Shown here: piece by piece, positions 7,856 to 15,599 of the stretch | Position numbering within the stretch: the stretch's first letter is position 1 | How the letters are laid out: the number at the start of each line of letters is the position of its first letter | Assembly (NCBI RefSeq): GCF_014295035.1 | Contig: NZ_CP060404.1 | Span: forward strand, 6,612,501 to 6,676,500 | DNA length: 64,000 nt | From: Streptomyces buecherae | GTDB taxonomy: Bacteria > Actinomycetota > Actinomycetes > Streptomycetales > Streptomycetaceae | Direction: 5' to 3' | Made by a program: the position numbers and the translations under genes | Notes under the pieces: generated by a model | Databases searched by the model: none | The model's input: only the letters and a program-made list of their open reading frames with translations | Told to the model about the DNA's origin: nothing

Positions 7856-9121
7856 GTGATCATGGACTCGGATTCCGTACGCGGCATCGACCGGCGGAAG
7901 CTGCTCGGATGGGGCGGGTTGACGGCCGCCGGGGTGGCGGCGGGCGGCGCGCAGTTAGTTGGTGCCCGGCCCGGCCACGCCGCCCCGGCCGCGACCGACC
8001 CCGACGCCATTCCGCCGGACGCCCGGCCCGGCGGGGCCTACGACCGGTATGTGGCGAAGCTGGCCGCCGAGGACAAGTTCTCCGGCGTGGTGCTGCTGTC
8101 GCACCGGGGCCGCACGGTGCTCTCGCGCAGTTACGGCATGGCGGACAAGGAGAAGGGCGTACGCAACCACGAGGGGGTCGCGTTCAACCTCTCGTCGGCG
8201 GGCAAACCGTTCGGGGCGGTGGCCATCCTGCAACTCGCGCAACAGGGCAAGCTACGCCTCTCGGACCCGGTGGGCGCGCACCTGACGGGCTTCCCCACGG
8301 AGATCGCCGAACAGGTCACCATCCACCACCTGCTCTCCGGCACCTCCGGCTTGAACACCCCGGAGGAGGACCTGGAGCGGATCTTCCAGAGCAGGGACGA
8401 GGTGCGCGAGTACTACGAGCGGTGGGCCCGCCAGGCCAAGCTGATGTCCGCCCCCGGCACCCCCACCGACCACGCCGGCGCCGAGGTCGCCATCCCCGCG
8501 CTGATCGTCGAGGCCGTGTCGGGCACGACGTACTGGGACTACGTCGAGGAGAACGTCTTCCGGCGGTGCGGCATGACCGGCACCGCGTTCTACACCCGGC
8601 CGCAGTGGCTGACCGACAAGCACATCGCGCACTCGTACATGCGGGTGGCGGACGGCAGCCGGGTGGACGCCGTCCGCAATCTGGACAAGGGCAGCCCTGA
8701 CCCGTACCAGTTGGGCAAGAACCCGGCGCGCAGCTTCATCGACTTCCCCGGCGACGGCGGCTTCGCCACCGCGCCGGACCTGGTCCGCTTCGCGCACGGG
8801 CTGCGCGACGGCACGCTCCTCGACCGGCACTACGCCGAGCTGTTCTTCGGCCCCAAGGTCCCCCTTGCCCCCCAGGGCGGCGGTCTGGCCCGCAAGGCCC
8901 ACAGGTCCGTCCCCGCGGACGCGGCCTTCGGGACCTACATGATGCCCGTCAGCCTCACCAACGGGCAGTGGGTGAACGGCCGCGCCGGCGTCAACCCCGG
9001 CAGCTTCGCCAGTTGGAACATCTATCCCGACACCGGCTGGGTCGGCGTCATCCTCGGCAACTCCGACGACGTGCCCTTCTTTGACGTGGTCCAGCGAGAG
9101 GTGGAACTCCTCACCGGCTGA
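7856..9121 (+). CDS. Tat-exported beta-lactamase/PBP-family serine hydrolase, degenerate active site
   Basis: About 420 residues. The GTG at 7856 fits a ribosome site AGGA 7 nt upstream better than the ATG at 7862. A Tat signal (DRRKLLGWGG) precedes a beta-lactamase class C-like domain with SxxK (S112-A-G-K115 counting from the ATG). The second motif, normally Y-S-N-x-G-Y after PGT, reads DHAGAEV, so the catalytic Tyr is missing, and the usual HTGG loop reads RAGVNPG. It may therefore be an altered esterase/peptidase or a non-catalytic binder. Codon 32 is TTA (7955-7957), which needs the bldA tRNA, so expression should be delayed to development or secondary metabolism. It stands alone between the glnA2 relic and glnE. 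Confidence 0.85.
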   Translation: MIMDSDSVRGIDRRKLLGWGGLTAAGVAAGGAQLVGARPGHAAPAATDPDAIPPDARPGGAYDRYVAKLAAEDKFSGVVLLSHRGRTVLSRSYGMADKEKGVRNHEGVAFNLSSAGKPFGAVAILQLAQQGKLRLSDPVGAHLTGFPTEIAEQVTIHHLLSGTSGLNTPEEDLERIFQSRDEVREYYERWARQAKLMSAPGTPTDHAGAEVAIPALIVEAVSGTTYWDYVEENVFRRCGMTGTAFYTRPQWLTDKHIAHSYMRVADGSRVDAVRNLDKGSPDPYQLGKNPARSFIDFPGDGGFATAPDLVRFAHGLRDGTLLDRHYAELFFGPKVPLAPQGGGLARKAHRSVPADAAFGTYMMPVSLTNGQWVNGRAGVNPGSFASWNIYPDTGWVGVILGNSDDVPFFDVVQREVELLTG

Positions 9122-9145
9122 CGCGGCGACACCGGCTGACGCGGC
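9112..9145. repeat. 16-bp direct repeat across the stop codon
   Basis: CACCGGCTGACGCGGC occurs at 9112-9127 and 9130-9145. The first copy encodes the last residues and stop codon of the serine hydrolase, the second is non-coding, suggesting a small recent duplication. Confidence 0.7.
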
Positions 9146-9614
9146 CCGCCCCGCGCCCCGGCGGCCCGGCCGCGCCACCCGCCCCCTGAGCGGCGGCTCG
9201 ACGTACACGTACCCCGTACGGCACCCGGTGTAGGGCAGCCGCGCAGGGCAGCCGTGTACGGCACACCGAGCCTCCCGCCCGCGCCCCGTTCACCCCACAG
9301 GCCACGCACATCACGCACGCCACGCACGTCACGTACGCCCCGCGACCACGGCCCCGGGCACGCCGCCCCGCGTGTCACCCCGCACGCCGTCCCCGTCCCC
9401 ACCCCCGCGCGCGGGCCGGAGACAGTCGGTCTCCGGCCCGCGGCACCCCGTGCCGTGCGGGTATAGGGCACAGTGGACACGGCCGCCCGCGCCGGCGGGC
9501 CCCCGCTGGGCAGGTACTAAGCTCCCTCGCGGACCAGGGCGAGCGGTCGTGGCCAGGGCGCCGCGCCGTAGGCGCCGGCACCGGGTGACGACCGCGCGGA
9601 AAGGCGGGTACGCC
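9146..9614. other. Spacer upstream of glnE with CACGCACG repeats
   Basis: This stretch of about 470 bp has no gene. At 9307-9342 there are about four degenerate 9-bp units (CCACGCACA/TCACGCACG/CCACGCACG/TCACGTACG). A possible -10-like GTATAGGG lies near 9459. The ribosome site for glnE (AAAGGCGGG) ends the region. Confidence 0.45.
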
Positions 9615-12600
9615 GTGCTGCAAGGGCGACGGGACAGCCGGTTCGGCCGGCTGCTGCGCAATGGATTCACCGACCCCGCGGCGGCCGAGCGGCTGCTCGA
9701 CGCGCCGGAGCTCGCCGCCGTGCGGGCCGATCCGGTGCTGCTCGACGCGCTGGGCGTCACCGCCGACCCCAACCTGGCCCTGATGGGCCTGGTGCGGCTG
9801 GCGGAGGCGCTGCCGGAGGACGAGCGGCAGACGCTGCTCACCACGGTCACCACGGCCAAGCCGCTGCGCGACCGGCTGCTCGGGGTGCTCGGCGCGTCCG
9901 AGGCGCTCGGCGACCACCTCGCCCGGCACCCCGACGACTGGCGCTCGCTGGCCACCTACGAATCCGCCGACCTGCATCCGAGCATCCCCGAGTTCGAGCA
10001 GGCCCTGACGCACGGCGTGTGGGGCGATCCGGCGGGCGAGCTGAGCAAGCCCGACGCGCTGCGCGCCGCCTACCGCAGGTGCCTGCTCGGCATAGCGGCC
10101 CGCGACGTGTGCGGCACCACCGGCGTGGCGCAGACCGCGGCCGAACTCGCCGACCTGGCCACCGCGACCCTCCGTACCGCCCTGCGGATCGCCGCCGAGG
10201 AGGCGCCCGAGGACGCCGCCGCGTGCCGGCTGGCCGTGATCGGGATGGGCAAGTGCGGCGGGCGCGAGCTGAACTACGTCTCCGACGTGGACGTCATCTT
10301 CGTGGCCGAGGCGCCGCACCGCCCCGCCACCGCGAGCCCCGACGCGTCCGGCGATCCGGCGCCCCCCGGGTCCCGGCGCTCCGGCGCGGCGGCCGACGAC
10401 GAGTCGGCCGCGCTGCGCGCCGCCACCCGGCTCGCCGCCCGCCTGGTACGTATCTGCGGCGACGTCACCGCCGAGGGCACCATCTGGCCGGTGGACGCCA
10501 ACCTGCGCCCGGAGGGCCGCAACGGGCCCCTGGTGCGCACCCTCGCCAGCCACCTCGCCTACTACCAGCGGTGGGCCAAGACCTGGGAGTTCCAGGCGCT
10601 GCTCAAGGCCCGCCCGGTGGCCGGGGACGCCGCGCTCGGGCAGGCGTACGTGGACGCGCTGGCCCCGCTCGTGTGGCAGGCCGCCGAGCGCGAGAACTTC
10701 GTCGCCGACGTCCAGCAGATGCGCCGCCGGGTCGTGGAGAACATCCCGGCGGCCCAGGTGGACCGGGAGATCAAGCTGGGCCCGGGCGGCCTGCGGGACG
10801 TCGAGTTCGCGGTGCAGTTGCTGCAACTCGTGCACGGCCGCAGCGACGCCTCGCTGCGCAGCGGCAGCACGCTGGACGCCCTCGCCGCGCTGGCCGCCGG
10901 CGGCTACGTGGGGCGCGCGGACGCCGCCGCGCTCGACGACGCGTACCGCTTCCTGCGCACCATGGAGCACCACATCCAGCTCTACAAGCTGCGCCGCACC
11001 CACCTGGTCCCCGAGGACGAGGCGGACCTGCGGCGCCTCGGCCGCTCGCTGTCGCGACCCTTCGACTGGCCGCGCACCGAGCCGGTGACCCGGCTGCGAC
11101 AGGAGTGGAAGCGGCACGCGCGCGAGGTGCGCCGGCTGCACGAGAAGCTGTTCTACCGGCCGCTGCTCGACGCCGTCGCCCAGCTCGAACCGGGCGAGAC
11201 CCGGCTCAGCACCAAGGCCGCGGGGCAGCGCCTGGAAGCGCTGGGGTACGCCGACCCGGTCGGCGCGCTGCGCCACCTGGAGGCGCTGGCCTCGGGCGTC
11301 ACCCGCAAGGCCGCCATCCAGCGCACCCTGCTGCCGGTGCTGCTCGGCTGGTTCGCCGACTCCGCCGACCCGGACGCGGGCCTGCTGGGCTTCCGCAAGG
11401 TCTCCGACGCGCTCGGCAAGACGCCCTGGTACCTGCGGCTGCTGCGGGACGAGGGCGCCGCGGCCGAGAACCTGGCCCGCGTCCTGTCCGCCGGCCGGCT
11501 CGCCCCCGACCTGCTGCTACGCGCCCCGGAGGCGGTCGCGCTGCTCGGCGACCCGCAGGGGCTGCGCCCGCGCACCCGGGCCCACCTGGAACAGGAGGTG
11601 CTCGCCGCCGTCAGCCGCGCCGACGGGCCCGAACAGGCGGTCGCGGCGGCGCGCGGCGTGCGCCGGCGCGAGCTGTTCCGCACCGCGGCGGCCGACCTCA
11701 TCGGCGCCTTCGCCCCCTACCACGAGCACCCGGGCCACCCCGGGTACGCCGGCGGCACCACGGCAGCGGCGGGGGCCGCGACCGGGAGCGGCGCCGGGGG
11801 GACGGGGCCCGCCGCGACCGGGCCGCTGCCCAGCGCGCCGCTGCCGGCGCGCGGCGGCTCGGGCGAGCCGGCGGCGCACGGCCCCGGCGCGGCGGCCGGC
11901 GGCGAACCACCGGCCGGGCTGGACGCGGGCGCCGCGGCCGACGCCGTCGGCGCTGCCCTCTCCGACCTCAACGCGGCCACCATCGCCGGCGCGCTGCGCG
12001 CGGCCGTGCGCGACACCTGGGGCGAGACCCTGCCCACCCGGTTCGCGGTCATCGGCATGGGCCGCTTCGGCGGCCACGAGTTGAACTACGGCTCCGACGC
12101 GGACGTGCTCTTCGTCCACGAGCCGCGCCCCGGCGTCGACGAGCAGGAGGCGGCCCGGGCCGCGTTCGCCGTCGCCAACGAGATGCGCCGGCTGCTCCAG
12201 CTCCCCACCGCCGACCCGCCCCTGCTCATCGACGCCGACCTGCGCCCGGAGGGCAAGTCGGGACCGCTGGTGCGCACCCTCGCCTCGTACGCCGCGTACT
12301 ACCGGCGCTGGGCGAAGGTGTGGGAGAGCCAGGCCCTGCTGCGGGCGGAGCCGGTCGCGGGCGACGCCGACCTGGGGGAGCGGTTCATCGAGCTGATCGA
12401 CCCGCTGCGGTACCCCGTCGACGGCCTCGGCGAGGACGCCGTACGGGAGATCCGCCGGCTCAAGGCGCGGATGGAGACCGAGCGGCTGCCGCGCGGCGCC
12501 GACCCCACCACCCACACCAAGCTCGGCCGGGGCGGCCTGTCCGACGTGGAGTGGACCGTGCAGCTCCTCCAGTTGCGGCACGCCTGGGCGGAACCCGGGC

Positions 12601-12902
12601 TGCGCACCACCCGCACCCGGCCCGCGCTGGCCGCCGCGCACGCCATCGGCCTGATCGACACCGACGACGCGCAGACCCTGGACGAGGCGTGGGTGCTGGC
12701 CACCCGGGTGCGGAACGCGGTGATGCTGGTACGCGGCCGGCCGGGCGACACCTTCCCCGCCGACGGCCGCGAGCTGGCCGCCGTCGGCCGCTACCTCGGC
12801 TACGAGCCGGGACACGTCGGCGAGATGGTGGACGACTACCGCCGCACGACCCGGCGTGCCCGTGGGGTGATGGAGCGGCTGTTCTACGACTACCCGGGCT
12901 GA
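9615..12902 (+). CDS. glnE: GlnE, glutamine synthetase adenylyltransferase/deadenylylase
   Basis: About 1095 residues with two nucleotidyltransferase halves. The N-terminal deadenylylating half carries GMGKCGGRELNYVSDVDV, the C-terminal adenylylating half GMGRFGGHELNYGSDADV; each is followed by a PII-uridylyl-like helical domain (ANLRPEGRNGPLVRTL and ADLRPEGKSGPLVRTL). GlnE adds or removes AMP on the regulatory Tyr of GlnA to match activity to nitrogen status. The GTG start at 9615 has a ribosome site (AAAGGCGGG, 7-nt spacing); an alternative GTG is at 9585. Actinobacterial GlnE is usually about 1000 residues; the excess comes from an Ala/Gly/Pro-rich insert of about 70 residues near residues 710-785 and a smaller one near 240-270. 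Confidence 0.95.
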   Translation: MLQGRRDSRFGRLLRNGFTDPAAAERLLDAPELAAVRADPVLLDALGVTADPNLALMGLVRLAEALPEDERQTLLTTVTTAKPLRDRLLGVLGASEALGDHLARHPDDWRSLATYESADLHPSIPEFEQALTHGVWGDPAGELSKPDALRAAYRRCLLGIAARDVCGTTGVAQTAAELADLATATLRTALRIAAEEAPEDAAACRLAVIGMGKCGGRELNYVSDVDVIFVAEAPHRPATASPDASGDPAPPGSRRSGAAADDESAALRAATRLAARLVRICGDVTAEGTIWPVDANLRPEGRNGPLVRTLASHLAYYQRWAKTWEFQALLKARPVAGDAALGQAYVDALAPLVWQAAERENFVADVQQMRRRVVENIPAAQVDREIKLGPGGLRDVEFAVQLLQLVHGRSDASLRSGSTLDALAALAAGGYVGRADAAALDDAYRFLRTMEHHIQLYKLRRTHLVPEDEADLRRLGRSLSRPFDWPRTEPVTRLRQEWKRHAREVRRLHEKLFYRPLLDAVAQLEPGETRLSTKAAGQRLEALGYADPVGALRHLEALASGVTRKAAIQRTLLPVLLGWFADSADPDAGLLGFRKVSDALGKTPWYLRLLRDEGAAAENLARVLSAGRLAPDLLLRAPEAVALLGDPQGLRPRTRAHLEQEVLAAVSRADGPEQAVAAARGVRRRELFRTAAADLIGAFAPYHEHPGHPGYAGGTTAAAGAATGSGAGGTGPAATGPLPSAPLPARGGSGEPAAHGPGAAAGGEPPAGLDAGAAADAVGAALSDLNAATIAGALRAAVRDTWGETLPTRFAVIGMGRFGGHELNYGSDADVLFVHEPRPGVDEQEAARAAFAVANEMRRLLQLPTADPPLLIDADLRPEGKSGPLVRTLASYAAYYRRWAKVWESQALLRAEPVAGDADLGERFIELIDPLRYPVDGLGEDAVREIRRLKARMETERLPRGADPTTHTKLGRGGLSDVEWTVQLLQLRHAWAEPGLRTTRTRPALAAAHAIGLIDTDDAQTLDEAWVLATRVRNAVMLVRGRPGDTFPADGRELAAVGRYLGYEPGHVGEMVDDYRRTTRRARGVMERLFYDYPG

Positions 12903-12909
12903 TCCGCCG

Positions 12910-12930
12910 GGCCCGGGCCTCGTCCGGGCC
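12910..12930. terminator. Short hairpin between convergent glnE and PAP2 genes
   Basis: GGCCCGG and CCGGGCC enclose a 7-nt loop in the 34-bp gap between two convergent stop codons; it could serve both transcripts. Confidence 0.5.
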
Positions 12931-12936
12931 GGCCGG

Positions 12937-13971
12937 TCAGGAGCGGCGCGTCGCGGAGCCGGGGCGGCCGGCCGTCGGGCCGCCGGTGGCGGCGGGGTCC
13001 GCGTCGGCGGTCTCCGCCGGGCCCGACGCGAGCGGGGTGGCCGGCGCGGGGGCGGCCTCCGGGGCGGCGGCGCGGTCCGCCGCCGGTGGCTGGGCGGTCC
13101 GGCCGGGGACGGAGCGCCGCGCGACGGGGCTCGCGATGTGCCGAGGCAGCCGGTACGGCGAGGCCGCGTACCACAGCGCGGCGACCGCGAAGCCGAACGA
13201 CAGACAGATCAGCCCGCCGACGGCGTCGAGCCAGAAGTGGTTGGCGGTGGCGACGATCACCACCAGCGTGGCCACCGGGTACAGCACGCCGAGCGTCTTG
13301 ACCCAGCGCGGCCGGGCCAGCGCGGCGATGGTGATCCCGCACCAGGTCGACCAGCCGATGTGCATCGAGGGCATGGCCGCGTACTGGTTGGACACCTCGG
13401 CCAGGTTCCCCGAGGCCAGCGAGCCCCAGGTGCGGTGGACCAGCACGGTGTCGATGAAGTCCATGTCCGGCATCAGCCGGGGCGGGGCCAGCGGGAAGAA
13501 GAAGAAGCCGACCAGGGCCACGCCGGTGGTGGCGAACAACACCAGGCGGATCGCCGCGTACCGCCCGGGATGCCAGCGGTAGAGCCACACCAGGACGCCG
13601 ATCGTCACCACGAAGTGGAGCGTGGCGTAGTAGTAGTTCATGCCGACGATCAGCCAGGTGACCGAGTCGACGCCGTGGTTCACGCCGCGCTCCACGGCCA
13701 GCCCGAGGGACTGCTCGGCGTCCCAGATCCAGTGGGCGTTGCGCAGCGCGGTGTCCTTGTGCGCCGGCACCGCGTTGCGGATCAGCGAGTACGTCCAGTA
13801 GCTCACCGCGATGAGCAGGATCTCGAACCACAGCCGGGGCCTGCGGGGCACGCGGAGCCGGGCCAGACGGGTGCGCGCGACCGGCGGACCGGCCTCTTCC
13901 GCGCGCTCCTCGATGGGTGGCGGGAGAGCTGCCGTCCGGCCTTCCGGAGTCCTCGAAATCGCTTCACCCAT
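12937..13971 (-). CDS. PAP2-superfamily integral membrane phosphatase / phosphotransferase
   Basis: A 344-residue membrane protein with about six transmembrane helices between residues 50 and 260. It carries the PAP2/AUR1-type motifs PSMHIGWSTW (the catalytic His in SMH) and ANHFWLDAVGG (second catalytic His with Asp), so it probably acts on lipid phosphates or transfers phospho-head groups at the outer membrane face. The N-terminal 45 residues are cytoplasmic and charged, and the C-terminal 80 residues are an Ala/Pro-rich tail of low complexity. A start at 13971 (ATG) is followed by a clean domain. It is divergent from nothing: malR lies upstream on the same strand and ends 87 bp before it. 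The substrate is not known. Confidence 0.85.
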   Translation of the reverse strand: MGEAISRTPEGRTAALPPPIEERAEEAGPPVARTRLARLRVPRRPRLWFEILLIAVSYWTYSLIRNAVPAHKDTALRNAHWIWDAEQSLGLAVERGVNHGVDSVTWLIVGMNYYYATLHFVVTIGVLVWLYRWHPGRYAAIRLVLFATTGVALVGFFFFPLAPPRLMPDMDFIDTVLVHRTWGSLASGNLAEVSNQYAAMPSMHIGWSTWCGITIAALARPRWVKTLGVLYPVATLVVIVATANHFWLDAVGGLICLSFGFAVAALWYAASPYRLPRHIASPVARRSVPGRTAQPPAADRAAAPEAAPAPATPLASGPAETADADPAATGGPTAGRPGSATRRS

Positions 13972-13979
13972 AGAAGAAC

Positions 13980-14007
13980 AGTCTGCCAGACTTGTCTGCT
14001 CGGCAGA
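13980..14007 (-). promoter_or_regulatory. Paired palindromes upstream of the PAP2 gene
   Basis: AGTCTGCCAGACT (13980-13992; 6-bp arms around one base) is followed directly by TCTGC-TCG-GCAGA (13995-14007). They share the half-site TCTGC and sit 9-36 bp upstream of the PAP2 start, a position suited to a repressor. The regulator is unknown. Confidence 0.4.
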
Positions 14008-14037
14008 TCACCCGCACGTCGGGTATCCGCCTCACCC

Positions 14038-14059
14038 GAGGGGCGGACATCCGCCCCTC
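14038..14059 (-). terminator. malR terminator hairpin
   Basis: GAGGGGCGGA / TCCGCCCCTC (10-bp arms, 2-nt centre) overlaps the malR stop codon. Confidence 0.6.
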
Positions 14060-15143
14060 ACGCCCCCTGGGCGGGGCGCGTGGGGGCGGCCGGTGTGGCG
14101 CCCGGCGCGGAAGCGGTCGACTCCCGTACGACCAGCTCGGGCAGGAACACGAACTCGCTGTACAGCGGGGCCGAGGCGGCGCTCGCCGCGTCCGCCGAGT
14201 GCGCCCCGCCGATCTCCTCCAGCAGGGCCCGCACCGCCGCCTGGCCCATGGCGCGTACGGGCTTGCGCACCGTGGTCAGCGGCGGGTCGGTGAAGGCGAT
14301 CAGGGGCGAGTCGTCGAAGCCGATGACGGACACGTCCCGTGGCACCCGCAGGCCGCGCTCGCGGGCGGCCCGCACCGCGCCGAGGGCCATCGTGTCGCTC
14401 GCGCACACCACCGCCGTACAGCCCCGCTCGAGCAGCGCGCCGCCGGCCGCCCGGCCGCCCTCCAGGGTGTAGAGCGAGTGCTCGATCAGCTCCGCGCACG
14501 CCTCGGGCGCGACGTCGAGCCGCTGCCGCATGCCGCGCTGGAACCCCTCGATCTTGCGCTGGACCGGTACGAACCGCGCGGGCCCGAGCGCGAGGCCGAT
14601 CCGGTGGTGCCCGAGCGCGGCCAAGTGGGTGACGGCCAGCTCCATCGCGGCCCGGTCGTCGGGCGAGATGAAGGGCGCGCGCACCTGGGGCGCGTAGCCG
14701 TCCACCAGCACGAAGGGCATGCCAACGGCGCGTAGGCGCGCGTAGCGGCGCACGTCGGCGGTGGTGTCCGCATGCAGCCCGGAAACCACGATGATGCCGG
14801 CCACGCCCCGGTCTACCAGCATCTCGGTCAGCTCGTCCTCGGTCGGACCGCCCGGCGTCTGGGTGGCCAGCACCGGCGCGTACCCCTGCCGGGTCAGGGC
14901 CTGCCCGATGACCTGGGCGAGGGCGGGGAAGATCGGGTTCTCCAGCTCGGGCGTGATCAGCCCGACGAGCCCGGTGCCGCGCCGGCGCAGGCGCAGGGGA
15001 CGTTCGTAGCCGAGCGCGTCGAGCGCGGCGAGTACGGAGGCGCGAGTGGCCGTGGCCACGCCGGGCTTCTCGTTCAGCACCCGGCTCACGGTGGCTTCAC
15101 TGACCCCCGCCTGGGCTGCGATGTCGGCGAGCCGTGCGGTCAT
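14058..15143 (-). CDS. malR: MalR-like LacI-family repressor
   Basis: A 361-residue LacI-family regulator: N-terminal helix-turn-helix (ADIAAQAGVSEATVSRVLNE, residues 6-25) with hinge helix, then a periplasmic-binding-protein-like sugar domain (about 60-335) and an Ala/Pro-rich C-terminal tail. It is divergent from aglA, next to glnE and a membrane gene, the position of malR (maltose/maltodextrin regulator) in S. coelicolor. In that species malEFG transporter genes separate malR from aglA; here they are absent. The divergent region contains CTTGCAA motifs of the type bound by Streptomyces MalR/Reg1. The call rests on family plus synteny. Confidence 0.8.
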   Translation of the reverse strand: MTARLADIAAQAGVSEATVSRVLNEKPGVATATRASVLAALDALGYERPLRLRRRGTGLVGLITPELENPIFPALAQVIGQALTRQGYAPVLATQTPGGPTEDELTEMLVDRGVAGIIVVSGLHADTTADVRRYARLRAVGMPFVLVDGYAPQVRAPFISPDDRAAMELAVTHLAALGHHRIGLALGPARFVPVQRKIEGFQRGMRQRLDVAPEACAELIEHSLYTLEGGRAAGGALLERGCTAVVCASDTMALGAVRAARERGLRVPRDVSVIGFDDSPLIAFTDPPLTTVRKPVRAMGQAAVRALLEEIGGAHSADAASAASAPLYSEFVFLPELVVRESTASAPGATPAAPTRPAQGA

Positions 15144-15276
15144 GGAGTGGGACCCTACCGGTCGCCCGCCGCCCTGCCCACCGTGGCCGGGACGGGCCCG
15201 GCCACCGCCCGCGCGCCACCACGGCCGGGCGTCGGGCGAGCGGCGCGCGGCGGGTGCGTGTCAGTGGAGAAGCCCG

Positions 15277-15295
15277 CTCTTGCAAGAGTTTGCAG
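15277..15295. promoter_or_regulatory. Candidate MalR operator, malR-proximal
   Basis: CTCTTGCAAGAG (15277-15288) is a perfect 12-bp palindrome, immediately followed by TTTGCAG (15289-15295). TTGCA(A/G)G elements are typical of Streptomyces MalR targets. Confidence 0.6.
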
Positions 15296-15419
15296 CCGCT
15301 GGTCGGCGCGGTGCGAGAGTGGGGGATCTGTTGAAGACCCTCGGTGAGCTGGCTGTCAAGGGCGGGTAGTGGCTGGTGGGCCGGCGCGTGGGGGCGGTGT
15401 TCGGGGGGCGCGGTGGAAA

Positions 15420-15451
15420 ACTTTCGCAAGCTCTTTCCGTGTCCTTGCAAC
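15420..15451 (+). promoter_or_regulatory. Candidate MalR operator, aglA-proximal
   Basis: AACTTTCGCAAGCTC followed 13 bp later by CTTGCAA (15444-15450) gives inverted half-sites GCAAG...CTTGC. The 7-mer CTTGCAA is shared with the malR-proximal site. The remainder of the 456-bp divergent region (15144-15599) contains no gene; it is GC-rich with no further signal seen. Confidence 0.5.
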
Positions 15452-15599
15452 CCTGTTACGTTCCTCGGCAACCCAGCCAGCCCGCCGTGGCCCGCCGCCG
15501 ACCGGCGAGCGACCACGCCCCCGCCGCGCCCCACCGTGGCGCCGCACCGGCCCCGTGGGCCGGCGCCGCCGCTCCGTATCCGAGCACCCCAGGGATGAC

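Noticed and set aside
9300..9342. CACGCACG repeats as a possible CRISPR or iteron array
   Set aside because: Units are 9 bp, degenerate, with no spacers and no replication or cas gene.
10019..13582. A 1187-codon frame overlapping glnE
   Set aside because: Alternative frame of glnE, Arg/Pro-rich, no domain.
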